In this document: piece after piece, positions 8,273 to 15,339 of the stretch
Numbering within the stretch: the first letter of the stretch is position 1
Layout: each line of letters opens with the position of its first letter
Assembly: GCA_937927445.1 (NCBI GenBank)
Contig: CALAOB010000036.1
Location: forward strand, 1-26,865
Length of the DNA stretch: 26,865 bases
Origin: an uncultured Oribacterium sp.
GTDB lineage: Bacteria > Bacillota > Clostridia > Lachnospirales > Lachnospiraceae
Direction: 5' to 3'
The notes under the pieces: generated by a model
The model's database searches: none
Seen by the model: only the letters and a program-made list of their open reading frames with translations
What the model was told of the DNA's origin: nothing
Position numbers and translations under genes: made by a program

Positions 8273-8544
8273 TCTGTATACAAGCAGCGCATACAAGCTT
8301 GTGCCCTACTTCTCAGGATTTCGCATCTGCATACAGATGATCGCCTCTATTCCGTGCTTTTCTATCTGCATACAAGTTTTGCATACAAGACGCTGCACTG
8401 CATAACGTCCGTATGACAAGAAAATATCACAATCGCTGTATTTATGCAAGTACATTTCAACGCATTTCCATGTATACAACAAATTTACGCCTCGTTTGTT
8501 GTGCATTCTGTACACGGATTTTACAAATCTATCTGCATACAAGT
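8273..8544. promoter_or_regulatory. Cluster of seven CTGCATACAAG-type operator boxes
   Basis: Copies of TCTGYATACAAG lie at 8273-8285, 8287-8299, 8326-8338, 8365-8377, 8379-8390, 8469-8481 and 8532-8544; the 8365 and 8532 copies are identical over 13 bases. The centre GTATAC/GCATAC resembles half-palindromic sites of FadR-type GntR proteins. The array spans the upstream region of the GntR gene starting at 8205. The gap 8206-8595 holds no gene that I can support. Which protein binds is inference. Confidence 0.6.
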
Positions 8545-8595
8545 TCTGGACGCGCGTTTTTTCATTGCATAAACCGGTTTAGTATTTTGGCATTT

Positions 8596-8618
8596 AAAAA
8601 GGACCCCGGGAGGGGTCC
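8596..8618 (-). terminator. Terminator after the exporter pair
   Basis: GGACCCC/GGGGTCC stem with a four-base loop, followed on the minus strand by TTTTT. It lies 10 bases past the yjjB-like stop codon. Confidence 0.85.
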
Positions 8619-8628
8619 TATGAATGAA

Positions 8629-9090
8629 TCAGCGCTGTTGCTTTCTGGCGTATGCTTTCCGAAGATTCGTCAGAAAGCCTGCCACATAGGCTGCGATGAT
8701 GATGCCGAGGGCGATGGCGCCGGCTTCGGCCAGCACGAGCTTCAAAGTCTCACCGAAATGCGCCGTATCACCCTCGATCAGACTGTACATCGCATAGTAC
8801 AGACCGCCACCCGGGAATTCCGGGATCAGCATCGGTCCCAGCATGACGACCACCGGGGTCTTGATGATCCGGGCCAGGATCTCACTCCACGCGGCGATCG
8901 TCAGTCCGGAAGCCAGCATGCCGAAGGTCTTCCCATAGCCGGCGTGCTGACATACGATATAGGCCGCCCAGCCGATCGCGCTGCCGACAACGATGGAGAT
9001 CAGTGCTTTTCTGTTTCGTACACCAAATAAAATCGCGAAGGCGAGGGAGCTGATCGCCCCCATCAGCGTCTGTATGATATCTGCCTGCAT
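8629..9090 (-). CDS. yjjB: Threonine/serine exporter family, small subunit (YjjB/ThrE C-terminal type)
   Basis: A 153-residue membrane protein with five hydrophobic segments (about residues 5-25, 30-48, 53-73, 80-105 and 118-142). It matches the ThrE C-terminal half (DUF3815, YjjB), including MLGPMLIPEFPGGGLYYA, the conserved loop of this family. In many bacteria the exporter is split in two genes; the N-terminal half lies immediately upstream, with AGGAGG overlapping its stop codon, so the pair is one operon. E. coli YjjPB exports succinate and Corynebacterium ThrE exports threonine; the substrate here is unknown. Confidence 0.85.
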   Translation of the reverse strand: MQADIIQTLMGAISSLAFAILFGVRNRKALISIVVGSAIGWAAYIVCQHAGYGKTFGMLASGLTIAAWSEILARIIKTPVVVMLGPMLIPEFPGGGLYYAMYSLIEGDTAHFGETLKLVLAEAGAIALGIIIAAYVAGFLTNLRKAYARKQQR

Positions 9091-9092
9091 CC

Positions 9093-9869
9093 TTAACCTC
9101 CTGCCAGAAGCACAATGGCAAATCCGAGGGCCACCGATACGGCCTTCAGAATCGCTTCACTCAGATTCAGTACGCCGCTGACGGTGTCTCCGTTGATCAT
9201 GTCCCGAAGTGAGTTCGTCAGCTGCATCCCAGGAATCACCAGCATGATGTTCCCGATCATGATTTTATCCGGGTGCACGCCGATGCCGAGATGAACGAGA
9301 AGCAGCACCGCCAGCGCCGTCACGGCACTGCAGATGGAGGTCTGAATCAGGCTGTTCATCTGCAGATGTGCACTCATACAGATCATCCCATACAGAACCA
9401 TGCCGGAAAGCGCAGATGCGATGCCATCCGGAAAGGTTCCGCCGAGAAAAATCGAAAGCGAGAACGAAATGACCATATACATCAGAAGATCCAGCCACCA
9501 CGGAGCGGTCTTTTCCCGCCGTACACGCCTGAGTTCATCGCGGAACTCCTCCATGGATATCTCGCCATGACAGAAGTGCCGGGACAGTGCATTGACCTCC
9601 TCGACCTTTCCGAGACCGGTGACACGGGCTTTTATACGACGACTTTCGGTCATCGTCGTCCCGTCCGGAAGAAACGCCGTGGCAGCGATATACGATGTGA
9701 TCGTAAACACATCCACCCGATCAAATCCACATGCCCGTCCGATACGCTGGACAGTATCTTCTACACGGCTGACCTCTGCGCCATAGGTCAGCAGCAGCTC
9801 ACCTGCATTCATCGCACTGCTGAGACCGATGCTGAGCTGCGTCTTCTGCGCATTTACCTGTTCTACCAT
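9093..9869 (-). CDS. yjjP: Threonine/serine exporter family, large subunit (YjjP/ThrE N-terminal type)
   Basis: A 258-residue protein of the DUF1212/YjjP family. The N-terminal soluble part has AMNAGELLLTYGAEVSRVED, the family signature, followed by a TFLPDGTT-like strand. Four to five membrane segments fill the C-terminal half, starting near residue 120 (LLMYMVISFSLSIFLGG). The start at 9869 follows AGGAG; the longer in-frame start is not supported. It pairs with the YjjB-type gene two bases downstream. A substrate cannot be assigned; succinate or threonine/serine are the known choices. Confidence 0.85.
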   Translation of the reverse strand: MVEQVNAQKTQLSIGLSSAMNAGELLLTYGAEVSRVEDTVQRIGRACGFDRVDVFTITSYIAATAFLPDGTTMTESRRIKARVTGLGKVEEVNALSRHFCHGEISMEEFRDELRRVRREKTAPWWLDLLMYMVISFSLSIFLGGTFPDGIASALSGMVLYGMICMSAHLQMNSLIQTSICSAVTALAVLLLVHLGIGVHPDKIMIGNIMLVIPGMQLTNSLRDMINGDTVSGVLNLSEAILKAVSVALGFAIVLLAGG

Positions 9870-9999
9870 CTTGTTTTCACTCCTGCGTTTCTTCGAAAAG
9901 ATGCATAAACCAGTAGCTACACATAAACGAAATATCATCTCTGACCTGTCTGTTTATATAATATCTCGTACGTTCTCCACATTTCGTTTTTTTATAACA

Positions 10000-10029
10000 A
10001 AAATGGCTGCTTCCCGGAGGAAGCAACCA
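10000..10029 (-). terminator. Terminator of rpoA
   Basis: GGCTGCTTCC/GGAAGCAACC stem (10005-10014 with 10019-10028) with a short loop; on the minus strand it runs into ATTTTTG. It shows that rpoA transcripts end about 50 bases past the stop codon. Between this and the exporter gene (9870-9999) I see only AT-rich sequence. Confidence 0.8.
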
Positions 10030-10081
10030 TACACTATGCTATTACGATATCGGTCTAACTTTTCAGGTCAAAATCAGGCGA

Positions 10082-11038
10082 TTACTCTGCCTCTCTCGTC
10101 GCAAGGGAAATTCCCAGAGAATCCATCTTTGCGAGGATCTCATCGATCGACTTGCGGCCCATGTTACGAACCTTGCTGAGGTCCTCCATGGTCTTCGCAC
10201 GGAGATCACCGACGGTGTTGATACCGGCTCTCTTTAAGCAGTTGTACGAACGAACGCTGAGCTCGAGCTCGTCGATGCTCATGTTATCGATATCACCTGC
10301 ATCGGTCTCGGCCTCACTGCCACCTTCGGTATCCGTGCTGGTCGGCTGTGCGGAATCCATGTTTGCAAACAGCTGAAGGTGAGACTCGAAGATACGTGCG
10401 GAAAGGGATACTGCATCCTCTGGTGACATCGCACCGTTGGTCGTTACATCGAGGGTCAGCTTCTCCTCCTGGCCGTCCGCCAGCGGATCGATCATGAGGT
10501 TAACCTTCGTTACCGGGCAGAAAATAGAGTCTACGGCGATCACACCGATCGGCAGATCACTGCGATCACGTGTATTGGCACCGTCATAGCCACGGCCCTT
10601 TACGATCTTGATCTCCATGTAGAGTCTGGTTTCCTTACCGGAAAGGGTAGCGATTACCTGATCCGGGTTGATGATCTCGACCTCGGAGCTTACCTTGATA
10701 TCCGAACCACGTACGATACCCTCGCCGGCATAATCGATGTATGCCATGACCGGATCATCGCTGGTTGCGATGTTTCTGATCGCAAGCTTCTTTAAATTAA
10801 GGATGATATCGCCGACATCCTCCTTCACACCAGGGATGGATGAGAACTCATGATAAACGCCGTCGATTTTCACCTCGCTGACTGCAGCACCCGGCATGGA
10901 CGAAAGAAGAATACGTCTTAAAGAGTTACCGATGACGGTACCCTCACCCTTCGCAAGTGGTGAACATACGAAACGGCCAAACTTCTTATCATCTGAGAGC
11001 TGCTCGACTTCGAGAACCGGTTTGATATCTACTGCCAT
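10082..11038 (-). CDS. rpoA: DNA-directed RNA polymerase subunit alpha
   Basis: A full-length 318-residue alpha subunit. The N-terminal domain holds the assembly signature GNSLRRILLSSMPGAAV (residues about 37-53) and the HEFSSIPGVKEDV segment. A flexible acidic linker (about 228-255, rich in Thr, Glu and Asp) leads to the C-terminal domain with LSVRSYNCLKRAGINTVGDL and NMGRKS, the residues that bind UP elements and activators, so it should be functional. AGAGGTAGGG precedes the ATG. It has its own promoter and terminator. Unlike the usual Bacillota order, no rpsM, rpsK, rpsD or rplQ gene adjoins; its neighbours are an exporter and a plasmid-type rep gene. Whether it is the only rpoA in the cell cannot be seen here. 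Confidence 0.97.
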   Translation of the reverse strand: MAVDIKPVLEVEQLSDDKKFGRFVCSPLAKGEGTVIGNSLRRILLSSMPGAAVSEVKIDGVYHEFSSIPGVKEDVGDIILNLKKLAIRNIATSDDPVMAYIDYAGEGIVRGSDIKVSSEVEIINPDQVIATLSGKETRLYMEIKIVKGRGYDGANTRDRSDLPIGVIAVDSIFCPVTKVNLMIDPLADGQEEKLTLDVTTNGAMSPEDAVSLSARIFESHLQLFANMDSAQPTSTDTEGGSEAETDAGDIDNMSIDELELSVRSYNCLKRAGINTVGDLRAKTMEDLSKVRNMGRKSIDEILAKMDSLGISLATREAE

Positions 11039-11150
11039 TACCCTACCTCTTTATATAAATCTATGAACGAATTGACAACAGCAGATCCTAGAAGCATCCC
11101 TGCACATATCAAAGCACATAGTGATGCTATTTTTAGAATCAAGCTATTCT

Positions 11151-11178
11151 ATTATAGCGTTAATTTTTTTCTTGTCCA
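11151..11178 (-). promoter_or_regulatory. Predicted sigma-A promoter of rpoA
   Basis: On the minus strand, -35 TGGACA (11173-11178) and a perfect -10 TATAAT (11151-11156) are 16 bases apart. Upstream are two direct copies of GAATATTTTTC, an AT-rich stretch that could serve as an UP element. The leader to the ATG is about 105 bases. Confidence 0.8.
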
Positions 11179-11264
11179 GCTTTTTCACTGAATTCCCTGA
11201 AAAATATTCGAAAAATATTCGAAAAGCATTGGACCCGGCGGGGCGACAGGCCTGTACGACTATC

Positions 11265-11294
11265 AAAAAAGCGTGATTCCGGGGGGAATCACGC
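11265..11294 (-). terminator. Terminator of the rep gene, overlapping its stop codon
   Basis: Perfect 10-bp stem GCGTGATTCC/GGAATCACGC followed on the minus strand by TTTTTT. The rep stop codon TGA (11289-11291) lies inside the 5' arm, so ribosomes reaching the end of rep would cover the hairpin. Confidence 0.9.
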
Positions 11295-12140
11295 GATATC
11301 TACCAGTGTGCCGCTGCTGTCGAAGTTCAGGCTCAGCTGGCCGCGGAACTGCTGATTCCGCTTTTCGATCTTTCCGACCGTCTTGTTATAGGTCGCGAAG
11401 CGATCGAGGGTATCCTTGTTTTCGATGTATAAACGTATATATGTTATACGTTTGCCCTGCAGGCGGCCCTTGACGAGCTCACCCTTATCGGTGATGCAGT
11501 CGTAGGAGACGGTGATATCGGTGTATTCATTGATCTCCTTGATCGCCGGAGCGAGTACGCGCTGCTTGAAGTTTCCGAAGGCGGTATAGACATCCGCCAT
11601 CAGGTTTTCACGGAGGGCATCAACCGAGATGTCGACCCAGCCCTTGTAGGCATAGGATTTCGCAAGCTCATACAGGCGCGGGGAGTACTTACTGGTCATC
11701 GCGAGGATGTTATACAGCTCGTATTCCGTAAAGTTGTTCTGGATACCGAGGAGATAGGTCTTGATTCGGCTGTCGAGAATCAGGCTGATCGTGCCCTTGC
11801 GCTCGTTGTATTCCGGTTCGTTGAACCAGCGGAGCTTAATGACACGGTTATCGATGTTTACCCAGAAGGCCTTTTCGTCGATGGAGTCGATCATGTTCCG
11901 GAAATCACGGTATACGTTCTTCGGATCGATGCCACAGAGACGTGCGAAATCGAGTGCGCGGATCTCGTATTTTTTAAACTCCTCTTCGCCCGGCTTGATC
12001 ATCGTGATCACGTAGTTCACGAGCTTCTGCTCGTTGGCGGTGAGATTATACTTCGCCTTCTGAATCAGCGCGTTATCCTTTACGACCAGATAGCTGCGCT
12101 GATCGTCCATCTTCTCTTTCTGTGTTTTAAATGCTGCCAT
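11289..12140 (-). CDS. repB: Replication initiator protein, Rep_3 (RepB/RepA iteron-plasmid) family
   Basis: A 283-residue Rep_3 (PF01051) initiator with the usual two winged-helix layout. The first begins at VVKDNALIQKAKYNLTANEQKLVNYVITMI (residues about 19-48), the classic N-terminal signature; the second includes the LYELAKSYAYKGW and VLAPAIKEINEYTDITV segments that contact iterons. These proteins bind short direct repeats, melt the adjacent AT-rich DNA and load helicase; dimers repress their own promoter. All these partners lie immediately upstream at 12298-12997. GAGG lies close before the ATG. Its place between rpoA and rpoD is unusual, since such genes normally sit on plasmids or chromids. 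Confidence 0.93.
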   Translation of the reverse strand: MAAFKTQKEKMDDQRSYLVVKDNALIQKAKYNLTANEQKLVNYVITMIKPGEEEFKKYEIRALDFARLCGIDPKNVYRDFRNMIDSIDEKAFWVNIDNRVIKLRWFNEPEYNERKGTISLILDSRIKTYLLGIQNNFTEYELYNILAMTSKYSPRLYELAKSYAYKGWVDISVDALRENLMADVYTAFGNFKQRVLAPAIKEINEYTDITVSYDCITDKGELVKGRLQGKRITYIRLYIENKDTLDRFATYNKTVGKIEKRNQQFRGQLSLNFDSSGTLVDIA

Positions 12141-12297
12141 ATTCCTCGTCTCCGCGCACGATTCCCACGATAAGTACCGGCGTTATATGCCTGTGCGTGA
12201 AATTCAGCGCACAATAGCATAACTACACGATTCTTACCCCTGCGAACGGTGCAATGATATGTCAATATAGTAAAACGAGGAGGGGCAAAAATCAATG

Positions 12298-12361
12298 ACC
12301 GTAATTTTGTTATAATTCATCCCTCTATTTTCCCGTCGTCTATGACCGTAAATATGTTATA
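12298..12361 (-). promoter_or_regulatory. Two iterons in the rep promoter region (probable autoregulation site)
   Basis: Iterons on the minus strand at 12298-12314 (exact consensus) and 12345-12361, oriented toward rep and set apart from the main clusters. A TTGACA that could be a -35 element lies at 12260-12265, but I find no convincing -10 at the right distance. Rep_3 dimers commonly repress rep through such sites; that is inference here. Confidence 0.6.
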
Positions 12362-12418
12362 TCTCCTGCGCGTGGCGCTTCTGAACCTGCGATTCCCACC
12401 CACGCGCGCGCCTTGGTA

Positions 12419-12480
12419 TTTGATTTTCGTTTAATTTTTTATTTTGCTTATTTAATATTTAATATATTTATATATATACA
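12419..12480. other. AT-rich DNA unwinding element
   Basis: Sixty-two bases that are almost all A and T, including a TTTAATATTTAATATATTT run, in a window that is otherwise GC-rich. It lies between the GC-rich inverted repeat and the DnaA box, where an iteron origin opens. Confidence 0.75.
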
Positions 12481-12510
12481 AGGGGTGAAAGTACAGAATT
12501 GCGTTGTTTT

Positions 12511-12519
12511 TTATCCACA
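12511..12519 (+). promoter_or_regulatory. DnaA box
   Basis: TTATCCACA, the perfect bacterial DnaA consensus, between the AT-rich stretch and the first forward iteron (4 bases away). Confidence 0.8.
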
Positions 12520-12522
12520 AAG

Positions 12523-12601
12523 ATAACAGATTGATGGTAAGGCATAACGGATTTACGGTGAGCTGTAACAGAAAGACGGCAGCTTCTAACAGATTTACGG
12601 T
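12523..12601 (+). repeat. Iteron cluster 1 (four direct repeats)
   Basis: Four forward repeats at 12523-12539, 12544-12559, 12565-12580 and 12586-12601. They start 21-22 bases apart, two helical turns, which puts all bound Rep molecules on one face of the DNA. They vary in the middle (AGATTGATGG, GGATTTACGG, AGAAAGACGG, AGATTTACGG) but keep TAAC at the front and mostly ACGG at the back. Confidence 0.85.
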
Positions 12602-12796
12602 ATGCCCTGGTCGTCGTGCGAGGGCGGTTTTTCGACCGAATCCAGGTGTTGTGTTATCCATTTTTCACGCGGAACGCCGGTCTGAAAAGCGAAATTTCCG
12701 CTGCAGCTTCGCCTTTTTCTGTTTCTTTTCGGACATTTCCCGGTGAAAAATCAGCAGTTTCACGATTTTCACGCGATTCTTTTGGCGTTTTTACCG

Positions 12797-12997
12797 TATA
12801 ACAAAATTACGGTCCACGCCTCGCTTATAACGCGATGACGGTCGAAATATAACAGATTTACGGTAGATACGCGCGGTCTTGTGGAGGCACATATTTACCG
12901 TAATTTTGTTATAAACGATGAACAGATAACAAAAAGACGGTATGGGTTGTCTTCATACCGTCTTTTTGTTATGTTTTATGACCGTAATTTTGTTATC
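12797..12997. repeat. Iteron cluster 2 (seven repeats, mixed orientation)
   Basis: Forward copies at 12797-12813, 12826-12842, 12848-12864 and 12925-12941; reverse copies at 12897-12913, 12957-12972 and 12981-12997. The pair at 12925/12957 forms an inverted repeat with the shared core AACAAAAAGACGGTATG. Inverted pairs are typical of copy-number control or handcuffing sites. The stretch 12602-12796 between the clusters holds only short TTTTCACG-type repeats. Confidence 0.85.
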
Positions 12998-13052
12998 TGT
13001 TCAGATCTGCATGATTTTGTCTCTGAATTTTCGATATGCATCAGCACTTTCA

Positions 13053-14552
13053 TCAGTATTTCAGCGCTTCAAGCTGCGCTCTGATGTCGTCGCATGGCTC
13101 GGCTGCGAGGAGCTCCTGCAGTTCGGCGCGCATCGCGTCTCCCGGCTCGTAGCCGTCCTTACACCAGCTTTCGAGGACGTTCAGGGCCATCTGGCGGTTG
13201 GCATTGACCGGGCAGCGGAGGGAGCTGATGACGAGGTCCTCGCCCTCTCCTGTGCTGTCTGCGAGGTTCTGCACGAGGTAACTCAGCTGATGGTACGGGC
13301 GGTAGGCTTCGCCGATGCCCAGCTGGTCACGCGGGCCGGAGGCCATCATCGCGAGCGGCAGGTGGCGGCGGTAGATGTCGAGGAGCTTCTTCAGCGTATC
13401 ACTGTCCTTCGGGAGGACATCGACGAGATCGGCGTAGACATTGAACGCGGTGTCCATCGCGTGCAGCATCTCATCGGTGCACTGGATACCCATGCGGCAG
13501 GCGGTACGGAAGCCCTGGCCCTTTGCGATGAGATCCTGTACGAAGCTGCGGATCTCGTCGGTATGGAGGATCTCCTCGGCGCGCTCGTGGAGCTTCCCGC
13601 TGCCCTGGAAGATGTTCTGGTCGAGGTAATCGCGCACGCTCAGCACGGTGTTCAGCGTCTGCTCGCTCATGCGGCAGCGTCTCGCCTGGTGAAGATAGCC
13701 ATCGAGGAGCTGCGTGCGGTCCGGCATCGCAGTGATGCCCTGCATGCTCGATTCATCGAGGAGGCCGTCCAGGATGGCGCTGGCAAGCACGAAATCGTCG
13801 TCATTGAAGGCCGGATTCGTGAGGACGGTCGCGAGGCGGATCTTATCGGCCACGGTGCGCGCGGAATAGGCGGCGCCGATCGTGTTGTGGACGCCCTCAT
13901 GGAAGAGCCAGTTCTTCACGCGGCCGCTCTTCGCCTCCAGATGCTCGACGGCGTGGATGCGGCCCCAGCCGTGCACCTGCTGTCCGAAGCGGAGGATCTC
14001 CTCTTCGGCGTCCTGCCAGCTTTCTGCGACATGGATCGCGAAGAGTGTGAATTCGTCGGAGAGCGCCAGCGTGCGGACCGCGTCCTTCACCGCGTCGTTG
14101 TCGTCGGTGTCGAGCATCGAGAACAGCACGAGGGCGAGCTTGACACACTCGCAGCTTTCCGTCGTCACGAGCAGATTTGCAGCCAATGCAAACAGCCCGT
14201 CTGCATTGACCTCTTCCGTATGGTCGTTCGTCCACTGAAGAAGAGGGGCTTCGAGCGGAAGCATGCGGTGGCCCGTGGACGGCGCGAAATACGCTTCGAT
14301 GGTCGCCTGGATGCTCTCGGTGTCACCCATGGAGGTCGAGTTCAGCAGATCGGCGAGCGGCGTACAGTCGGCCTCCTCGGACGGTCCGTGGAACAGCGCG
14401 ATGCCGTCCAGCGCACCATCGACGAGCTGCATATCGGAGAGTGCGCTGTGGGAGCTGCTTACCTCCGCCGGTGTGCGGCCCGGCAGCCTGAAATCCGCCG
14501 GCAGCGTGCCGGACGGCGTCAGATGATCACAGATATATTCGTAGATTGACAT
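13053..14552 (-). CDS. Unknown helical-repeat (HEAT/ARM-like) protein
   Basis: A 499-residue acidic protein that I do not recognise. It is predicted almost entirely helical, with repeated amphipathic helix pairs such as DAVKDAVRTLALSDEFTLFA and VNANRQMALNVLESWCKDGY that look like HEAT/ARM repeats, a fold for protein-protein contact. A GWGRIHAVEHLEAKSG segment lies near residue 195. There is no signal peptide or membrane segment. GAGAGGG precedes the ATG. It is the first gene on the far side of the replication origin, 55 bases from the last iteron, which could point to a role in replicon maintenance; that is only a position-based guess. Confidence 0.75.
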   Translation of the reverse strand: MSIYEYICDHLTPSGTLPADFRLPGRTPAEVSSSHSALSDMQLVDGALDGIALFHGPSEEADCTPLADLLNSTSMGDTESIQATIEAYFAPSTGHRMLPLEAPLLQWTNDHTEEVNADGLFALAANLLVTTESCECVKLALVLFSMLDTDDNDAVKDAVRTLALSDEFTLFAIHVAESWQDAEEEILRFGQQVHGWGRIHAVEHLEAKSGRVKNWLFHEGVHNTIGAAYSARTVADKIRLATVLTNPAFNDDDFVLASAILDGLLDESSMQGITAMPDRTQLLDGYLHQARRCRMSEQTLNTVLSVRDYLDQNIFQGSGKLHERAEEILHTDEIRSFVQDLIAKGQGFRTACRMGIQCTDEMLHAMDTAFNVYADLVDVLPKDSDTLKKLLDIYRRHLPLAMMASGPRDQLGIGEAYRPYHQLSYLVQNLADSTGEGEDLVISSLRCPVNANRQMALNVLESWCKDGYEPGDAMRAELQELLAAEPCDDIRAQLEALKY

Positions 14553-14576
14553 GATTTTTCCCTCTCAGTAATAGGA

Positions 14577-14697
14577 GACGATGCCATGAAAAGGCGCCTT
14601 CGGCGCAGGCATCGTCGCTTGATTATTTCGCCTTCGGCGAAATAATCAAGCGACGCCCGGGGGCATCCACGAGCCTCTCCGCGCTACGCGCGGCCCT
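14577..14697 (-). other. Dense hairpin region between two unknown genes
   Basis: At 14613-14631/14637-14655 there is a perfect 19-bp stem closed by a CTTCG loop. At 14577-14585/14608-14616 a GACGATGCC/GGCATCGTC stem encloses a small GCGCC-TTC-GGCGC hairpin. The two long stems share 14613-14616 and so compete. A third stem, roughly GAGCCTCTCCGCGC with GCGCGGCCCTCTC, lies at 14671-14697. On the minus strand the small GCGCC hairpin is followed by TTTTC, a weak terminator. The set may insulate the two genes or act as an attenuator. Confidence 0.6.
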
Positions 14698-14705
14698 CTC
14701 ATGGA

Positions 14706-15098
14706 TCAGTACCCAAAGTGCTCGCGCTGTGTGTCGGCGTCGAAAACCTTATGGTAGGCTTCGCTGCCCTGGTAGAGGATGCGGACGAGCGTCCACTCGA
14801 CGGCCTTGATGGTGACGGTGTCGCCGACCTTTTTCTTACAGAACGGGTGACTCGCGAGGTTCACGCGGGTCGTGATCTCCTGCTTTCCGTCGGAGATGAT
14901 GACATAGTCGCCCGGCTGCGCACCGGTGCGGCCCTGGAGCTTCGTCTGGTAATATGGCTTCGCGGTCGCTGCGCCACTGCTCTTCCGCGGGCTGCTGAAG
15001 CCGTTTGCGGAGGCCGGTCTGCCGCTCTTTCCCTGGCCGCGCTTCGCTGCTGCGCCGGACTTCTTCGGCTGACCGGAGCGTTTTCTGAAATCGTTCAT
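14706..15098 (-). CDS. Small basic protein of unknown function
   Basis: A 130-residue protein. Residues 1-50 are low-complexity and basic (Lys, Arg, Gly, Ala, Ser), probably disordered and able to bind nucleic acid. Residues 50-130 are strand-rich, with a GDYVIISDGKQEITTRV segment and a KKVGDTVTIKAVEWTLVRI segment that suggest a small beta barrel. I do not recognise the family. The start at 15098 is chosen because AAAGGA lies 8 bases upstream; the Met three residues earlier is too close to it. It sits between rpoD and the helical-repeat gene, with an iteron overlapping its probable promoter. Confidence 0.7.
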   Translation of the reverse strand: MNDFRKRSGQPKKSGAAAKRGQGKSGRPASANGFSSPRKSSGAATAKPYYQTKLQGRTGAQPGDYVIISDGKQEITTRVNLASHPFCKKKVGDTVTIKAVEWTLVRILYQGSEAYHKVFDADTQREHFGY

Positions 15099-15232
15099 AA
15101 ATATCATCCTTTCTGCTGTTGCAGGTACCAGATCGTCATTGCGGAGGTCTTGTCCCTGACAGCGAAGCTGTCTCTATCGTGCAATGGCGATGTACGACTG
15201 CATGCTGTGTTTGGAGCTGCCGTCGTTATGGT

Positions 15233-15264
15233 TTTATACATTTGGATACCGTAAATCTGTTATA
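15233..15264 (-). promoter_or_regulatory. Stand-alone iteron over a possible promoter of the small basic protein gene
   Basis: A near-consensus iteron (TATAACAGATTTACGGT, minus strand, 15248-15264), identical to the copy at 12848-12864, lies nine bases upstream of a TATAAA (15233-15238) that could be the -10 box. The -35 position falls within the iteron, so bound Rep would block the promoter. The promoter assignment is tentative. Confidence 0.5.
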
Positions 15265-15292
15265 TGTTGCGGGCTTTCGATCGCCTGGTGTG

Positions 15293-15333
15293 AAAAAACC
15301 GGGCTTTCTGCCATTATAACAGAAAGTCCGGTT
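15293..15333 (-). terminator. Terminator of rpoD
   Basis: A 14-bp stem, AACCGGACTTTCTG with CAGAAAGCCCGGTT on the minus strand with one mismatch, followed by TTTTTT. The loop and 3' arm contain TATAACAGAAAG, an iteron-like string. Confidence 0.9.
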
Positions 15334-15339
15334 CGTGAA

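Larger units (their letters stand above)
12298..12997. other. Iteron-type replication origin
   Basis: The 912-bp gap upstream of rep (12141-13052) holds no credible gene but every part of an iteron origin: 13 copies of a 17-bp repeat (consensus TATAACAAAATTACGGT), a very AT-rich stretch at 12419-12480, a DnaA box at 12511-12519, and a GC-rich inverted repeat (GCGCGTGG 12368-12375 with CCACGCGC 12400-12407). This is the arrangement of Rep_3 plasmid origins: DnaA and Rep melt the AT-rich DNA together. Confidence 0.88.

Noticed and set aside
8629..9869. Possible frameshift splitting one exporter gene in two
   Set aside because: The split YjjP/YjjB form is normal, and the second gene has its own AGGAGG and ATG.
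9993..10008. Iteron-like TATAACAAAAATGG beside the rpoA terminator
   Set aside because: It lacks the ACGGT end and overlaps the terminator's A-run, so it fails the consensus.
12452..12801. Several 60-80-aa open frames within the origin region
   Set aside because: They run through iterons and AT-rich DNA, lack ribosome binding sites and have no protein-like pattern.
12298..12997. CRISPR array as the explanation for the repeats
   Set aside because: The repeats are 17 bases, occur in both orientations with irregular spacing, no cas gene is present, and a Rep_3 gene adjoins.
12942..14549. 535-aa open frame on the plus strand next to the origin
   Set aside because: Antisense to the helical-repeat gene. 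The minus-strand frame has a proper ribosome binding site and protein-like composition.
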